DNA of 12,147 bases from JBDTMT01 sp033764095. GTDB taxonomy: Bacteria > Desulfobacterota > Binatia > HRBIN30 > CADEER01. The translations under genes and the position numbers were made by a program. The notes under the pieces are model-generated. The model was not told the origin of the DNA. It searched no databases and saw only the letters and a list, made by a program, of their open reading frames with translations. Positions 6,546-12,147 of this stretch are shown here, one piece after another; position 1 is the stretch's first letter, and each line of letters begins with the position of its first letter. The stretch lies in NCBI GenBank assembly GCA_033764095.1, contig JANRJF010000451.1, positions 1-12,147 on the forward strand, read 5' to 3'.

Positions 6546-6614
6546 TTCACCGCGGAGACGCGGAGGCGCGGAGAGCGACGTGCAGTCTCCGCGTCTCGAT
6601 GTCTCCGCGGTGAA
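6546..6614. repeat. Dispersed repeat copy 2 with inverted partner (stem-loop)
   Basis: The first 30 nt (6546-6575) duplicate 5819-5848 exactly. The segment 6585-6614 is an imperfect inverted copy: the outer 14 bp (TTCACCGCGGAGAC with GTCTCCGCGGTGAA at 6601-6614) pair perfectly, and about 25 of 30 positions pair overall around a 9-nt loop. It begins 3 nt after the methyltransferase stop. It may act as an RNA stabiliser or weak terminator; there is no U tract. Confidence 0.8.
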
Positions 6615-6677
6615 TCGCTTGCTTGGCGGGTGTGTGCTGCAATCCGCGCGGCTCGACGCAGCGTAGGAGATCGGCGT

Positions 6678-6725
6678 ATGAGCTGCGCGATGACGCGTCG
6701 AGGTGCGCCGTGCACGATGTCGTGA
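6678..6725 (+). CDS. Possible 15-codon leader ORF overlapping the GMC start
   Basis: An ATG at 6678 has the best ribosome-binding site in this part of the window (AGGAGA at 6665-6670, 7-nt spacer). Its frame encodes only MSCAMTRRGAPCTMS before a TGA at 6723-6725. The frame is different from the GMC gene, whose likely GTG start (6710) lies inside it. It could be a translational-coupling leader. Alternatively, the true GMC start could be here if a one-base indel in the assembly breaks the frame. Existence as a functional peptide is uncertain. Confidence 0.3.
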   Translation: MSCAMTRRGAPCTMS

Positions 6726-8287
6726 TCGTCGGCGCCGGCACCGCCGGATCAGTGCTGGCGGAGCGGCTGAGTCGCTCGGGGCGCCAGCGCGTGCTGCTGA
6801 TCGAGGCCGGCGGCGCGCCGGCCAGCCGCTTCGTGCGCATCCCGGCCGGCTTCGCCAAGCTCTTCAAGGGTCCGCTCGACTGGAACCTGGAGAGCGAGCC
6901 GCAGCAGGCCGCCGGCGGCCGGCGCATCTTCACGCCGCGCGGCAAGATGCTCGGCGGCTCCTCGAACATGAACGCGCAGGTGCACCAGTGGTGCCATCCG
7001 GCCGATTTCGACGGCTGGGCGGGGCTCGGCGCCGACGGTTGGAGCTGGGCGGACGTCGCGCCGGTGTTCCGCGCCCAGGAGCGCTGGCTGGGCGGCGACG
7101 ACGATGCGGCGCGCGGCCGCGACGGCCCGATGGTGGTGTCGCCGAACCGCAACGCGCGCGCCCTGTCGCACGCCTTCGTCGCCGCGGCGCGCGCCGCCGG
7201 GTTGCCCTCGGCGCCCGGCTACAACGGCGGCGCGTACCGCGGCGCCTGGCTGTGCGAGCTGGCGCATCTGGATGGGCGGCGCTTCAGCGCCTACAACGCC
7301 TACCTGGAGCCGGCACTGCGGCGGCCGAACCTGCAGGTGGTGACCGACGCGCACGCTACCCGACTGCTCTTCCACAACCGGCGCGCCGCCGGCGTCGTGG
7401 TGCGGCGCGGCGGACGCGAGGAGCAGCACGCGGCGCACCGCGTCGTGCTCGCCGCCGGCGCCTTCGGCTCGCCGCAGTTGTTGATGCTGTCCGGCGTCGG
7501 CCCGGCGTCGGCGTTGGCGGCGCTCGGCATCGCGGTGCGGCACGACGCGCCCGAGGTCGGCGCCAACCTGCAGGATCACCCGCTGTCGCTGCTCATCGCG
7601 CGCACACGGAGCCGGGACACGCTGAAGAAGGCCGAGTCGCTGCCCAGCCTGCTGCGCTACCTGCTGTTCAAGCGCGGCATGCTCGCGTCGAACGGCGTCG
7701 AGGCCTTCGCCTTCACCAGCATCTGCGATCACCGCGCTCCCGATCTGGAGCTGATCTTCGTGCCCTTCGAGTGGCGCGACGAGGGCCTGACGCCGCCGCA
7801 GCTGCACGCCTTCGGCATCGCCCCGGCGGTGGTGGCGCCGCGCTCGCGCGGCACGCTGCAGTTGCGCAGCGCCGATCCGCTGGCGCCGCCGCGCATCGAC
7901 TTCGGCCTGCTCAGCGACCCCGACGGCATCGACGCGGCGGTGTTGCTCGGTGGCGTGCGCCTGGCGCGTCGCATCGCGGCGACCGCGCCGCTCGCCGGCC
8001 TGTGCGCCGGCGAGGTCTTCCCCGGCCCCGCGCTCGAGTCGGACGACGCGCTGCGGCCGCGCCTGCACGAGGTGCTGCAGACCGTCTACCACCCCAGCAG
8101 TACCTGCCGGATGGGCACCGACCCGGGCGCCGTGGTCGACCCGCGCCTGCGCGTGCGCGGTGTCGGCGGGCTGTGGGTGGCGGACGCCTCGGTCATGCCG
8201 ACCGTGCCGCGCGGCCATCCCAACGCGGTGGTGGCGATGATCGCCAATCGCGCCGCGGAGTGGATTGCTGCCGACGACGCGGTGTAA
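6710..8287 (+). CDS. GMC-family FAD-dependent oxidoreductase (choline/alcohol dehydrogenase-like)
   Basis: I chose GTG 6710 (525 aa) because the protein then begins VHDVVIVGAGTAGS, the FAD-binding Rossmann motif in its usual N-terminal place; the in-frame TTG at 6623 adds an unconvincing Cys/Arg-rich tail. The GMC signatures are GKMLGGSSNMNAQVHQW (pyrophosphate-binding region) and AAGAFGSPQLLMLSGVGP (signature 2), then VGANLQDHP. At the C-terminus are VYHPSSTCRMGTDP, with His461 as the probable catalytic base, and GHPNAVVAMIANRAAEW, with His503/Asn505. The family oxidises alcohols, choline, aldehydes or polyols with FAD; substrate cannot be read here. No signal peptide is visible, so a cytoplasmic or membrane-peripheral dehydrogenase is likely. 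The next gene is 46 nt downstream on the same strand, so co-expression with the MDR and SnoaL-like genes is plausible. Confidence 0.92.
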   Translation: MHDVVIVGAGTAGSVLAERLSRSGRQRVLLIEAGGAPASRFVRIPAGFAKLFKGPLDWNLESEPQQAAGGRRIFTPRGKMLGGSSNMNAQVHQWCHPADFDGWAGLGADGWSWADVAPVFRAQERWLGGDDDAARGRDGPMVVSPNRNARALSHAFVAAARAAGLPSAPGYNGGAYRGAWLCELAHLDGRRFSAYNAYLEPALRRPNLQVVTDAHATRLLFHNRRAAGVVVRRGGREEQHAAHRVVLAAGAFGSPQLLMLSGVGPASALAALGIAVRHDAPEVGANLQDHPLSLLIARTRSRDTLKKAESLPSLLRYLLFKRGMLASNGVEAFAFTSICDHRAPDLELIFVPFEWRDEGLTPPQLHAFGIAPAVVAPRSRGTLQLRSADPLAPPRIDFGLLSDPDGIDAAVLLGGVRLARRIAATAPLAGLCAGEVFPGPALESDDALRPRLHEVLQTVYHPSSTCRMGTDPGAVVDPRLRVRGVGGLWVADASVMPTVPRGHPNAVVAMIANRAAEWIAADDAV

Positions 8288-8298
8288 ACGCCCCCGTC

Positions 8299-8314
8299 CC
8301 CCGCCGTCGCGGGG
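8299..8314 (+). other. Short GC hairpin between GMC and MDR genes
   Basis: CCCCGC (8299-8304) pairs with GCGGGG (8309-8314) around CGTC, lying between the GMC stop and the strong ribosome-binding site of the next gene. There is no U tract, so it is more likely an attenuating or processing hairpin than a full terminator; chance is possible in this GC-rich DNA. Confidence 0.3.
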
Positions 8315-8333
8315 CACCAAGGAGGAGGGCGGT

Positions 8334-9359
8334 ATGCAGGCGATCGTGATGGTGCGTCATGGCAGTCCGCGCGAGGCGTTCGCCCTGCAGGAGCGGCCGA
8401 CGCCGGAGCCCGCTGCGGGGCAGCTGCGGATCGCGGTCGAGGCGTTCGGGCTGAACTATGCCGACGTGTCGGCGCGGCAGGGGACCTACATGGACGCGCC
8501 GCCGCCGCCCTGCGTGATCGGCTACGAAGTGGTCGGCCGCGTCGACGCGCACGGCGCCGGTGTCAGCGCGCCGCCGCTCGGCACCCGCGTCGCCGCGCTC
8601 ACCCGTTTCGGCGGCTACGCCACCTCGGCGGTCACCGACGCGCGCGCCGTGGTGCCGATTCCCGACGACCTCGACGCCGGCATCGCGGTGGCGCTGCCGA
8701 CCCAGGGCGGCACTGCCTACTACTGCGCCGAGGAGATGGTGCGCCTGCACCCCGGCGATCACGTCCTCGTGCAGGCCGCCGCCGGTGGCGTCGGCACGCT
8801 GTTGGTGCAGCTCGCCAAGCGCCGCGGCTGCGTCGTCTACGGCACCGCCGGCTCCGACGCCAAGCTCGACTACCTGCGCACACTGGGCGTCGACCACCCG
8901 ATCAACTACCAGCGCGAGGACTTCGCCGCCGCGGTGCGGCGCCTCCGCGGCGACGCCGGGCTCGACGTCGTCTTCGACTCGCTCGGCGGCTCGGCGGTGC
9001 GCAAGGGCCTGGCGCTGCTGGCGCCGGGCGGCCGCATCGTCTGCTTCGGCGCCGCCGAGCGCGAGGCCGGCGGCCTGCAGCTCCTGCGCGACGTGCGCTT
9101 CGCGCTCTCCTTCGGCTTCGTCCACCCGATCCCGCTGTTGATGAACAGCAAATCGCTGCTCGGGGTGAACATGCTGCGCCTCTCCGACCACCGCCCCGAG
9201 GCGCTCGGGCGGGCGCTGCAGGGCGTCGCCGGGCTGGTGCTGGGCGGCGAGCTGACCCCGACCGTCGGCGGCCGTTTCGGCGCGGCGCAGATCGCCGAGG
9301 CGCACGAGCTGCTCGGCGGCCGCGGCTCGACCGGCAAGATCGTCGTCAGCTGGACATGA
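8334..9359 (+). CDS. NADPH:quinone oxidoreductase / zinc-independent MDR-family protein
   Basis: The start is ATG 8334 (341 aa), preceded by GGAGGAG at 8321-8327 with a 6-nt spacer; an upstream in-frame ATG at 8265 lies inside the previous gene and is disfavoured. The GroES-like N-terminal domain contains EAFGLNYADVSARQGTY and CVIGYEVVGRV, the quinone-reductase/VAT-1-like signature. The nucleotide-binding domain begins VLVQAAAGGVGTLLVQLAK (about residues 144-162, the AxxGGVG loop of NADPH-binding MDR enzymes), then YGTAGSDAKLDYLRTLGVDHPINY. Zinc ligands of classical alcohol dehydrogenases are not apparent. The likely reaction is NADPH-dependent reduction of quinones or enones. The last four bases overlap the next gene's start (ATGA), indicating translational coupling. 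Confidence 0.9.
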   Translation: MQAIVMVRHGSPREAFALQERPTPEPAAGQLRIAVEAFGLNYADVSARQGTYMDAPPPPCVIGYEVVGRVDAHGAGVSAPPLGTRVAALTRFGGYATSAVTDARAVVPIPDDLDAGIAVALPTQGGTAYYCAEEMVRLHPGDHVLVQAAAGGVGTLLVQLAKRRGCVVYGTAGSDAKLDYLRTLGVDHPINYQREDFAAAVRRLRGDAGLDVVFDSLGGSAVRKGLALLAPGGRIVCFGAAEREAGGLQLLRDVRFALSFGFVHPIPLLMNSKSLLGVNMLRLSDHRPEALGRALQGVAGLVLGGELTPTVGGRFGAAQIAEAHELLGGRGSTGKIVVSWT

Positions 9360-9727
9360 CGCGCGGCGAGGCGCTGGTGTTTGCCGAGCGCTGGGCGGCG
9401 GCGTGGAACTGCCGCGACCTCGGCGCAGTGCTGGCCCACTTCGACGACGCCGTCGCGTTCACCAGCCCGCGCGCCGTCGAGATCACCGGCGCCGCGACGG
9501 TGCACGGCAAGGCCGCGTTGCGCGCGTACTGGACGAAGGCGCTGGCGGCGGTCGGCGCGCTGCAGTTCAGCATCGATCGCATCGTCTGGGATGCCGCGTC
9601 AGGTGAGCTGGCGATCATCTACACGTCAATCGTCGACGGCCGCCGCCGCCGCGTGTCGGAGAACCTACGCTTCGATGAAGCCGGCGTGGTGATCTCGGCG
9701 GAGGTGTTCCACGGCGTCAGCGAGTAG
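9356..9727 (+). CDS. SnoaL-like / NTF2-fold protein
   Basis: This is a 123-residue protein whose ATG (9356-9358) overlaps the MDR stop codon (TGA 9357-9359). The sequence MTRGEALVFAERWAAAWNCRDLGAVLAHFDDAVAFTSP is typical of the NTF2/SnoaL-like superfamily: an N-terminal helix followed by the xxWNxxDxxxxLxHF-D turn. Then come HGKAALRAYWTKAL and IDRIVWDAASGELAIIYTS as the beta-sheet region. Members are small cone-shaped barrels that act as isomerases, cyclases, hydratases or plain binding proteins, so function cannot be assigned. Coupling to an MDR reductase suggests the two act on a shared small-molecule substrate, which is inference. Length is normal. Confidence 0.85.
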   Translation: MTRGEALVFAERWAAAWNCRDLGAVLAHFDDAVAFTSPRAVEITGAATVHGKAALRAYWTKALAAVGALQFSIDRIVWDAASGELAIIYTSIVDGRRRRVSENLRFDEAGVVISAEVFHGVSE

Positions 9728-9768
9728 CGCGGCCGTGCCGTACGAGTAGCGCGGCCTTCCGCGGCCGC
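9721..9768 (+). repeat. 14-bp direct repeat at gene end, with hairpin
   Basis: CGAGTAGCGCGGCC occurs at 9721-9734 and 9743-9756. The first copy contains the TAG stop of the SnoaL-like gene (9725-9727). The second copy leads into a hairpin, GCGGCC (9751-9756) with GGCCGC (9763-9768). With convergent genes here, the hairpin may contribute to termination, though there is no U tract. Confidence 0.6.
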
Positions 9769-9785
9769 CTGAATGACGCGGACGA

Positions 9786-9806
9786 GGCGCCGATCGGCTA
9801 GGCGCC
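9786..9806. terminator. GGCGCC dyad over the stop of the convergent redoxin gene
   Basis: GGCGCC at 9786-9791 and 9801-9806 can pair as a 6-bp stem with a 9-nt loop that contains the redoxin stop codon (CTA on + at 9798-9800). It sits in the 70-bp convergent gap, where a bidirectional terminator would be expected. The absence of a U run makes it a weak call. Confidence 0.3.
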
Positions 9807-10589
9807 GACGGCCAGGTGGTCGATCTGGTTGGCGGGCGCGGAGGCCCGCGCTACCAGCATGCGGATCGCGTCGCGGACGCGCGTCGGGTCGGTGCGGACC
9901 ATGTAGTCGCTCGCCTGGTCGACCCAGCGGACGATGCCGTGCGCGTCGACCAGGATGGTGGTCGGGATCGGCAGCGGGATGATGACGCCGGGGCGCGGGG
10001 CGAAGTTGCGCGGGTTGCGCAGGCGGTAGAGGTCGGTGACCGCGAGCTGCGGGTCGGAGACGAAGATGGCGTCGAGGCCGTGCTTGGCGCGGCCGCGGCG
10101 GATCTCCTCCGGCTGGTCGGCGCAGATGGCGACGACGGCGATGTCGTGCGCGGCGAGCGCCGGGCGCAGCTCCTGCCAGCGGCGCAGCTCGGCGACGCAG
10201 TACGGGCACCAGTGGCCGCGGAAGAACTTGAGCAGGAACGGCCGGCCGCGCAGGCTGGCGAGCGCGAAGGGGCGACCGGCGTCGTCGCTGGCGACGAAGT
10301 CGAGCACGCGGTCGCCGGGCGCCACCGCCGCCGGCGTCCGCGCCTGGCCGCTGGCGGCATACAGCGCCAGGAACGCCAGGCCGGCAGCCAGCGCGATGCC
10401 GGCGGCGATGCCGCCGGCCAGGCCGGGCCCGCGCAGCAATGCCAGTGCGCCGAGCAGCGCCGCGCCGGCGTTGAGCGCCGCGTACGGCGCGACGCGGCGG
10501 ATGCGGCCCTGCAGCATCAGCTGCATCCAGCGCGCCCCGACGGCGAGCAGCAGCGCGGCGGCGGCAAACCCGAGCGACGTTCCAGTCAT
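9798..10589 (-). CDS. Membrane-anchored AhpC/TSA-like redoxin with CPYC motif
   Basis: Read on the reverse strand from ATG 10589-10587 (263 aa), with GGAGGAG (complement of 10594-10600) 4 nt upstream. The first 80 residues hold about three hydrophobic segments (roughly 7-26, 34-52 and 57-78). A thioredoxin-fold domain follows: VLDFVASDDAGRPFALASLRG, then FLLKFFRGHWCPYCVAELRR with Cys128 and Cys131. Next come VVAICADQPEEI, the cis-Pro region IPLPIPTTILVDAHG (Pro209) and a C-terminal helix. FxRGxWCPYC is typical of peroxiredoxin-like AhpC/TSA proteins; the CxxC could serve as a thiol reductase or peroxidase centre. Which side of the membrane the domain faces is not clear. It is transcribed divergently from a TetR gene across a 55-bp gap with a perfect dyad, so TetR control is likely. 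DoxX-type or other redox partners are not seen nearby. Confidence 0.88.
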   Translation of the reverse strand: MTGTSLGFAAAALLLAVGARWMQLMLQGRIRRVAPYAALNAGAALLGALALLRGPGLAGGIAAGIALAAGLAFLALYAASGQARTPAAVAPGDRVLDFVASDDAGRPFALASLRGRPFLLKFFRGHWCPYCVAELRRWQELRPALAAHDIAVVAICADQPEEIRRGRAKHGLDAIFVSDPQLAVTDLYRLRNPRNFAPRPGVIIPLPIPTTILVDAHGIVRWVDQASDYMVRTDPTRVRDAIRMLVARASAPANQIDHLAVGA

Positions 10590-10611
10590 CGTGCTCCTCC
10601 GGCAAATTGAG

Positions 10612-10633
10612 TTTACGTACGGCGTACGCTAAA
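10612..10633. promoter_or_regulatory. Probable TetR operator in the divergent promoter region
   Basis: The core CGTACGGCGTACG (10616-10628) is a perfect 13-bp dyad centred on G10622. It is extended by TT/AA pairs at 10612-10613 and 10631-10632, so about 16 of the outer 20 positions are symmetric. It is one of the few AT-containing patches in the area. It lies 23 nt before the redoxin start and 12 nt before the TetR start, the usual placement for an autoregulating TetR repressor that also controls its divergent neighbour. Binding is inference. Confidence 0.7.
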
Positions 10634-10644
10634 GCGCGCACCGC

Positions 10645-11295
10645 ATGACGGTCAAGCGGGGCGTGGGCCGACCGGCGAAGTTCTCGCGCCAGCAGCTGCA
10701 GACGGCGGCGCTGGCGTTGGTCGATGCGCACGGGGTCGATGGGCTGTCGATGCGGTCGCTCGCCGCGGCGCTCGGCACCGGACCGATGACGCTCTACACC
10801 CACGTGCACGACCGCCGCGACCTCGACGTGCTGGTGGTCGAGGCGGTAATGGCCAAGGCGCGGCTGCCGCGGGTGGCGTACGACGACTGGCGTGACGCGG
10901 TGCGGGCGCTGGCAACCGCGGCGTGGCGCGCGGTGCGCGCCCATCCGAACGCCATCCCGCTCATCCTGACGCGGCGCAGCCAGTCGCCGGCGGTGTACGA
11001 CTGGGGCGAGGCGCTGCTCGCCGCGCTGCAGCGCGGCGGCCGCTCGCGCCGCCGGCTGCTGATCGCGTTTCGCGCCGTCACCGCGCTGGTGATGGGCTTC
11101 GCGCAGGCGGAGCTCGCCGGGCCGCTGGCGGTGGAGTCGCCGCGCGCCGTCATCGCGCGCTTCCGCGCCCTGCCGGCGGCGCGCTACCCGCGCCTCGTCG
11201 AGGTGGCCACGGTGGCGCGCTACAGCAGCGCCGAGCGCGAGTTCCGCGAGGGCCTGGAGCTGCTCCTCGCCGGCCTGGCGGACGCGCGCGCTTGA
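10645..11295 (+). CDS. TetR/AcrR-family transcriptional regulator
   Basis: This 216-residue protein starts at ATG 10645 (MTVKRGVGRPAKFSRQQL). The N-terminal three-helix DNA-binding domain is clear: LALVDAHGVDGLSMRSLAAA, then LGTGPMTLYTHVHDRRDL with the recognition helix at about 45-52. The remainder is a helical ligand-binding domain (AWRAVRAHPNAIPLILTRR, RRRLLIAFRAVTALVMGFAQAE) of the type seen in the tetracycline-repressor C-terminal group. No Shine-Dalgarno precedes the start, so translation may be leaderless or weak, as is common for autoregulators. It is divergent from the redoxin gene and 32 nt upstream of a methyltransferase on the same strand, which it may also control. The ligand is unknown. 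Confidence 0.92.
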   Translation: MTVKRGVGRPAKFSRQQLQTAALALVDAHGVDGLSMRSLAAALGTGPMTLYTHVHDRRDLDVLVVEAVMAKARLPRVAYDDWRDAVRALATAAWRAVRAHPNAIPLILTRRSQSPAVYDWGEALLAALQRGGRSRRRLLIAFRAVTALVMGFAQAELAGPLAVESPRAVIARFRALPAARYPRLVEVATVARYSSAEREFREGLELLLAGLADARA

Positions 11296-11327
11296 CTGCC
11301 CGCGGCGGCGAGCGCAGGACCGCCGCC

Positions 11328-12128
11328 ATGACCGACAGCCACTACGTCATTCGCGGCGGCGAGGCGGGGCGCGAGCGGCTGCGCATGCTGGCGCGCATCA
11401 TGGCGCCGACCACGCGCGCGCTGCTGGCGCGCGCCGGCGTCGGCGCCGGCATGACCTGTCTCGACGTCGGCTGCGGTGGCGGCGACGTCAGCGTCGAGCT
11501 GGCGCGCCTGGTCGGGCCGCGCGGGCGGGTCATCGGCATCGACATGGACGCCACCAAGATCGACCTGGCGCGTCGCGAGGCGGCGGCGCTGGGGCTCGCC
11601 AACGTCGAATTCCGCGTCGCGACCATCGCGCAGCCCGGGGTCACCGGCGGGATCGACGTCGCCTACGCGCGCTTCGTGCTCACCCATCTGCCGGATCCGC
11701 AGGCGGTGCTGGCGCAGCTGCGCGGCGTCCTGCGGCCGGGCGGGCGGATGGTGGTCGAGGATATCGACTTCACCGGCCACTTCGCGCATCCCGACGCCCC
11801 GGCCTTTCGGCGCTACGTGTACCTCTACACGCAGGTGGTGCAGCGCCGCGGCGCCGATCCCAACATTGGTCTGCGCCTGCCCGGATTGCTGCTGGCGGCC
11901 GGCTACGGTGGCGTCGGCGTGCAGGTCGTGCAGCCGGCCGGGCTGACTGGCGAGGTGAAGGAGCTTTCGCCGCTGACGCTGGAGAGCATCGTCGACGCGC
12001 TGGTCGACGAAGGCCTGGCGACGGCGGACGAGGTCGCCGCGACGGTACGCGATCTGTACGCGTTCGCGCGCGATCCCGGCACGCTGATGAGCCTGCCGCG
12101 TATCGTCCAGGCGTGGGGCGTCGTGTAG
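11328..12128 (+). CDS. Class I SAM-dependent methyltransferase
   Basis: The start is ATG 11328 (266 aa), with AGGA at 11316-11319 and an 8-nt spacer. The frame is open far upstream, but that part overlaps the TetR gene and is Arg-rich noise. Motif I is canonical: CLDVGCGGGDVSVELARLVG (residues 44-63). It is followed by VIGIDMDATKIDLAR, with the acidic residue at the end of strand 2. Then come VEFRVATI, DVAYARFVLTHLPDPQAVLAQL (motif IV/post-I region) and LRPGGRMVVEDIDFTGHF. The C-terminal third (PNIGLRLPGLLLAAGYGGV, then a helical segment) resembles the cap of small-molecule methyltransferases of the UbiE/Methyltransf_25 group. The substrate is not identifiable. It follows TetR by 32 nt and is probably co-transcribed. 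Confidence 0.9.
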   Translation: MTDSHYVIRGGEAGRERLRMLARIMAPTTRALLARAGVGAGMTCLDVGCGGGDVSVELARLVGPRGRVIGIDMDATKIDLARREAAALGLANVEFRVATIAQPGVTGGIDVAYARFVLTHLPDPQAVLAQLRGVLRPGGRMVVEDIDFTGHFAHPDAPAFRRYVYLYTQVVQRRGADPNIGLRLPGLLLAAGYGGVGVQVVQPAGLTGEVKELSPLTLESIVDALVDEGLATADEVAATVRDLYAFARDPGTLMSLPRIVQAWGVV

Positions 12129-12129
12129 G

Positions 12130-12147
12130 GGCGCGCCGCGGCGCGCC
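12130..12147. repeat. 18-bp perfect palindrome at the window end
   Basis: GGCGCGCCGCGGCGCGCC reads the same on both strands. It begins 2 nt after the methyltransferase stop codon and runs to the last base of the window, so it may extend further. It could be part of a terminator or a dispersed palindromic repeat; what follows cannot be seen. Confidence 0.6.

Noticed and set aside
6623..6709. TTG-started N-terminal extension of the GMC protein
   Set aside because: It adds 29 Arg/Cys-rich residues ahead of the FAD motif with no ribosome-binding site; family members start right before the motif.
8193..9305. Long - strand frame opposite the quinone-reductase gene
   Set aside because: His/Arg/Gly/Ala-rich with no recognisable fold; the + strand gene has a strong ribosome-binding site and clear MDR motifs.
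9619..10944. Long - strand frame overlapping the redoxin gene and part of TetR
   Set aside because: It is out of frame with the redoxin protein and yields low-complexity Arg-rich sequence.

Overview
The window is about 12.1 kb of very GC-rich, gene-dense bacterial chromosome with eleven supported protein genes: nine on the + strand, and two on the - strand (one at the left edge, one at 9798-10589). I see no tRNA, rRNA, CRISPR array, transposase or phage gene. The source looks like an uncultivated, high-GC environmental Gram-negative. Supporting signs are a DUF1800/DUF1501 pair, a secreted protein ending in a Cys-flanked dockerin-like repeat, long Thr/Pro 'TATREPTR' linkers, and several families of short dispersed repeats between genes. 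This combination is familiar to me from Candidatus Binatota and other former 'deltaproteobacterial' MAGs. The taxon is inference from style, not a proven assignment.

Layout. (1) 1-538 (-): 5' part of an ArsR-type regulator fused to a SAM-dependent methyltransferase, cut by the window edge. (2) 539-926: non-coding, holding a 28-nt-arm inverted repeat. (3) 927-1613: small exported protein with a cohesin-like beta domain and a degenerate dockerin/EF-hand pair. (4) 1614-2012: non-coding, rich in imperfect direct and inverted repeats. (5) 2013-5814: two-gene operon for a Sec-exported DUF1800 protein with Ig-like domains and a low-complexity linker, and a Tat-exported DUF1501 protein. (6) 5928-6542: small methyltransferase-like gene with an unusual SAM-motif region, bracketed by two identical 30-bp repeats. 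(7) 6710-9727: GMC flavoprotein oxidoreductase, then an NAD(P)H:quinone-reductase-type MDR protein that overlaps a SnoaL/NTF2-like protein by 4 nt. (8) 9798-10644: a membrane-anchored thioredoxin-fold protein, divergent from (9) 10645-12128, a TetR regulator followed by a class I methyltransferase. A perfect 13-bp dyad, the likely TetR operator, lies in the 55-bp divergent gap.

How the genes may work together. The exported proteins at 927-5814 look like a surface or periplasmic module: DUF1800 and DUF1501 are recurrent partners of unknown function, and DUF1501 has an alkaline-phosphatase-superfamily-like set of Asp/His motifs. The 6710-9727 genes look like a catabolic or detoxification set for alcohols, aldehydes, quinones or small lipophilic substrates. 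The redoxin/TetR/methyltransferase genes look like a ligand-responsive unit. The strongest candidate for something undescribed is the cohesin/dockerin-like, DUF1800 and DUF1501 export module. The gene-end repeats that abut stop codons throughout the window are the most striking non-coding pattern.
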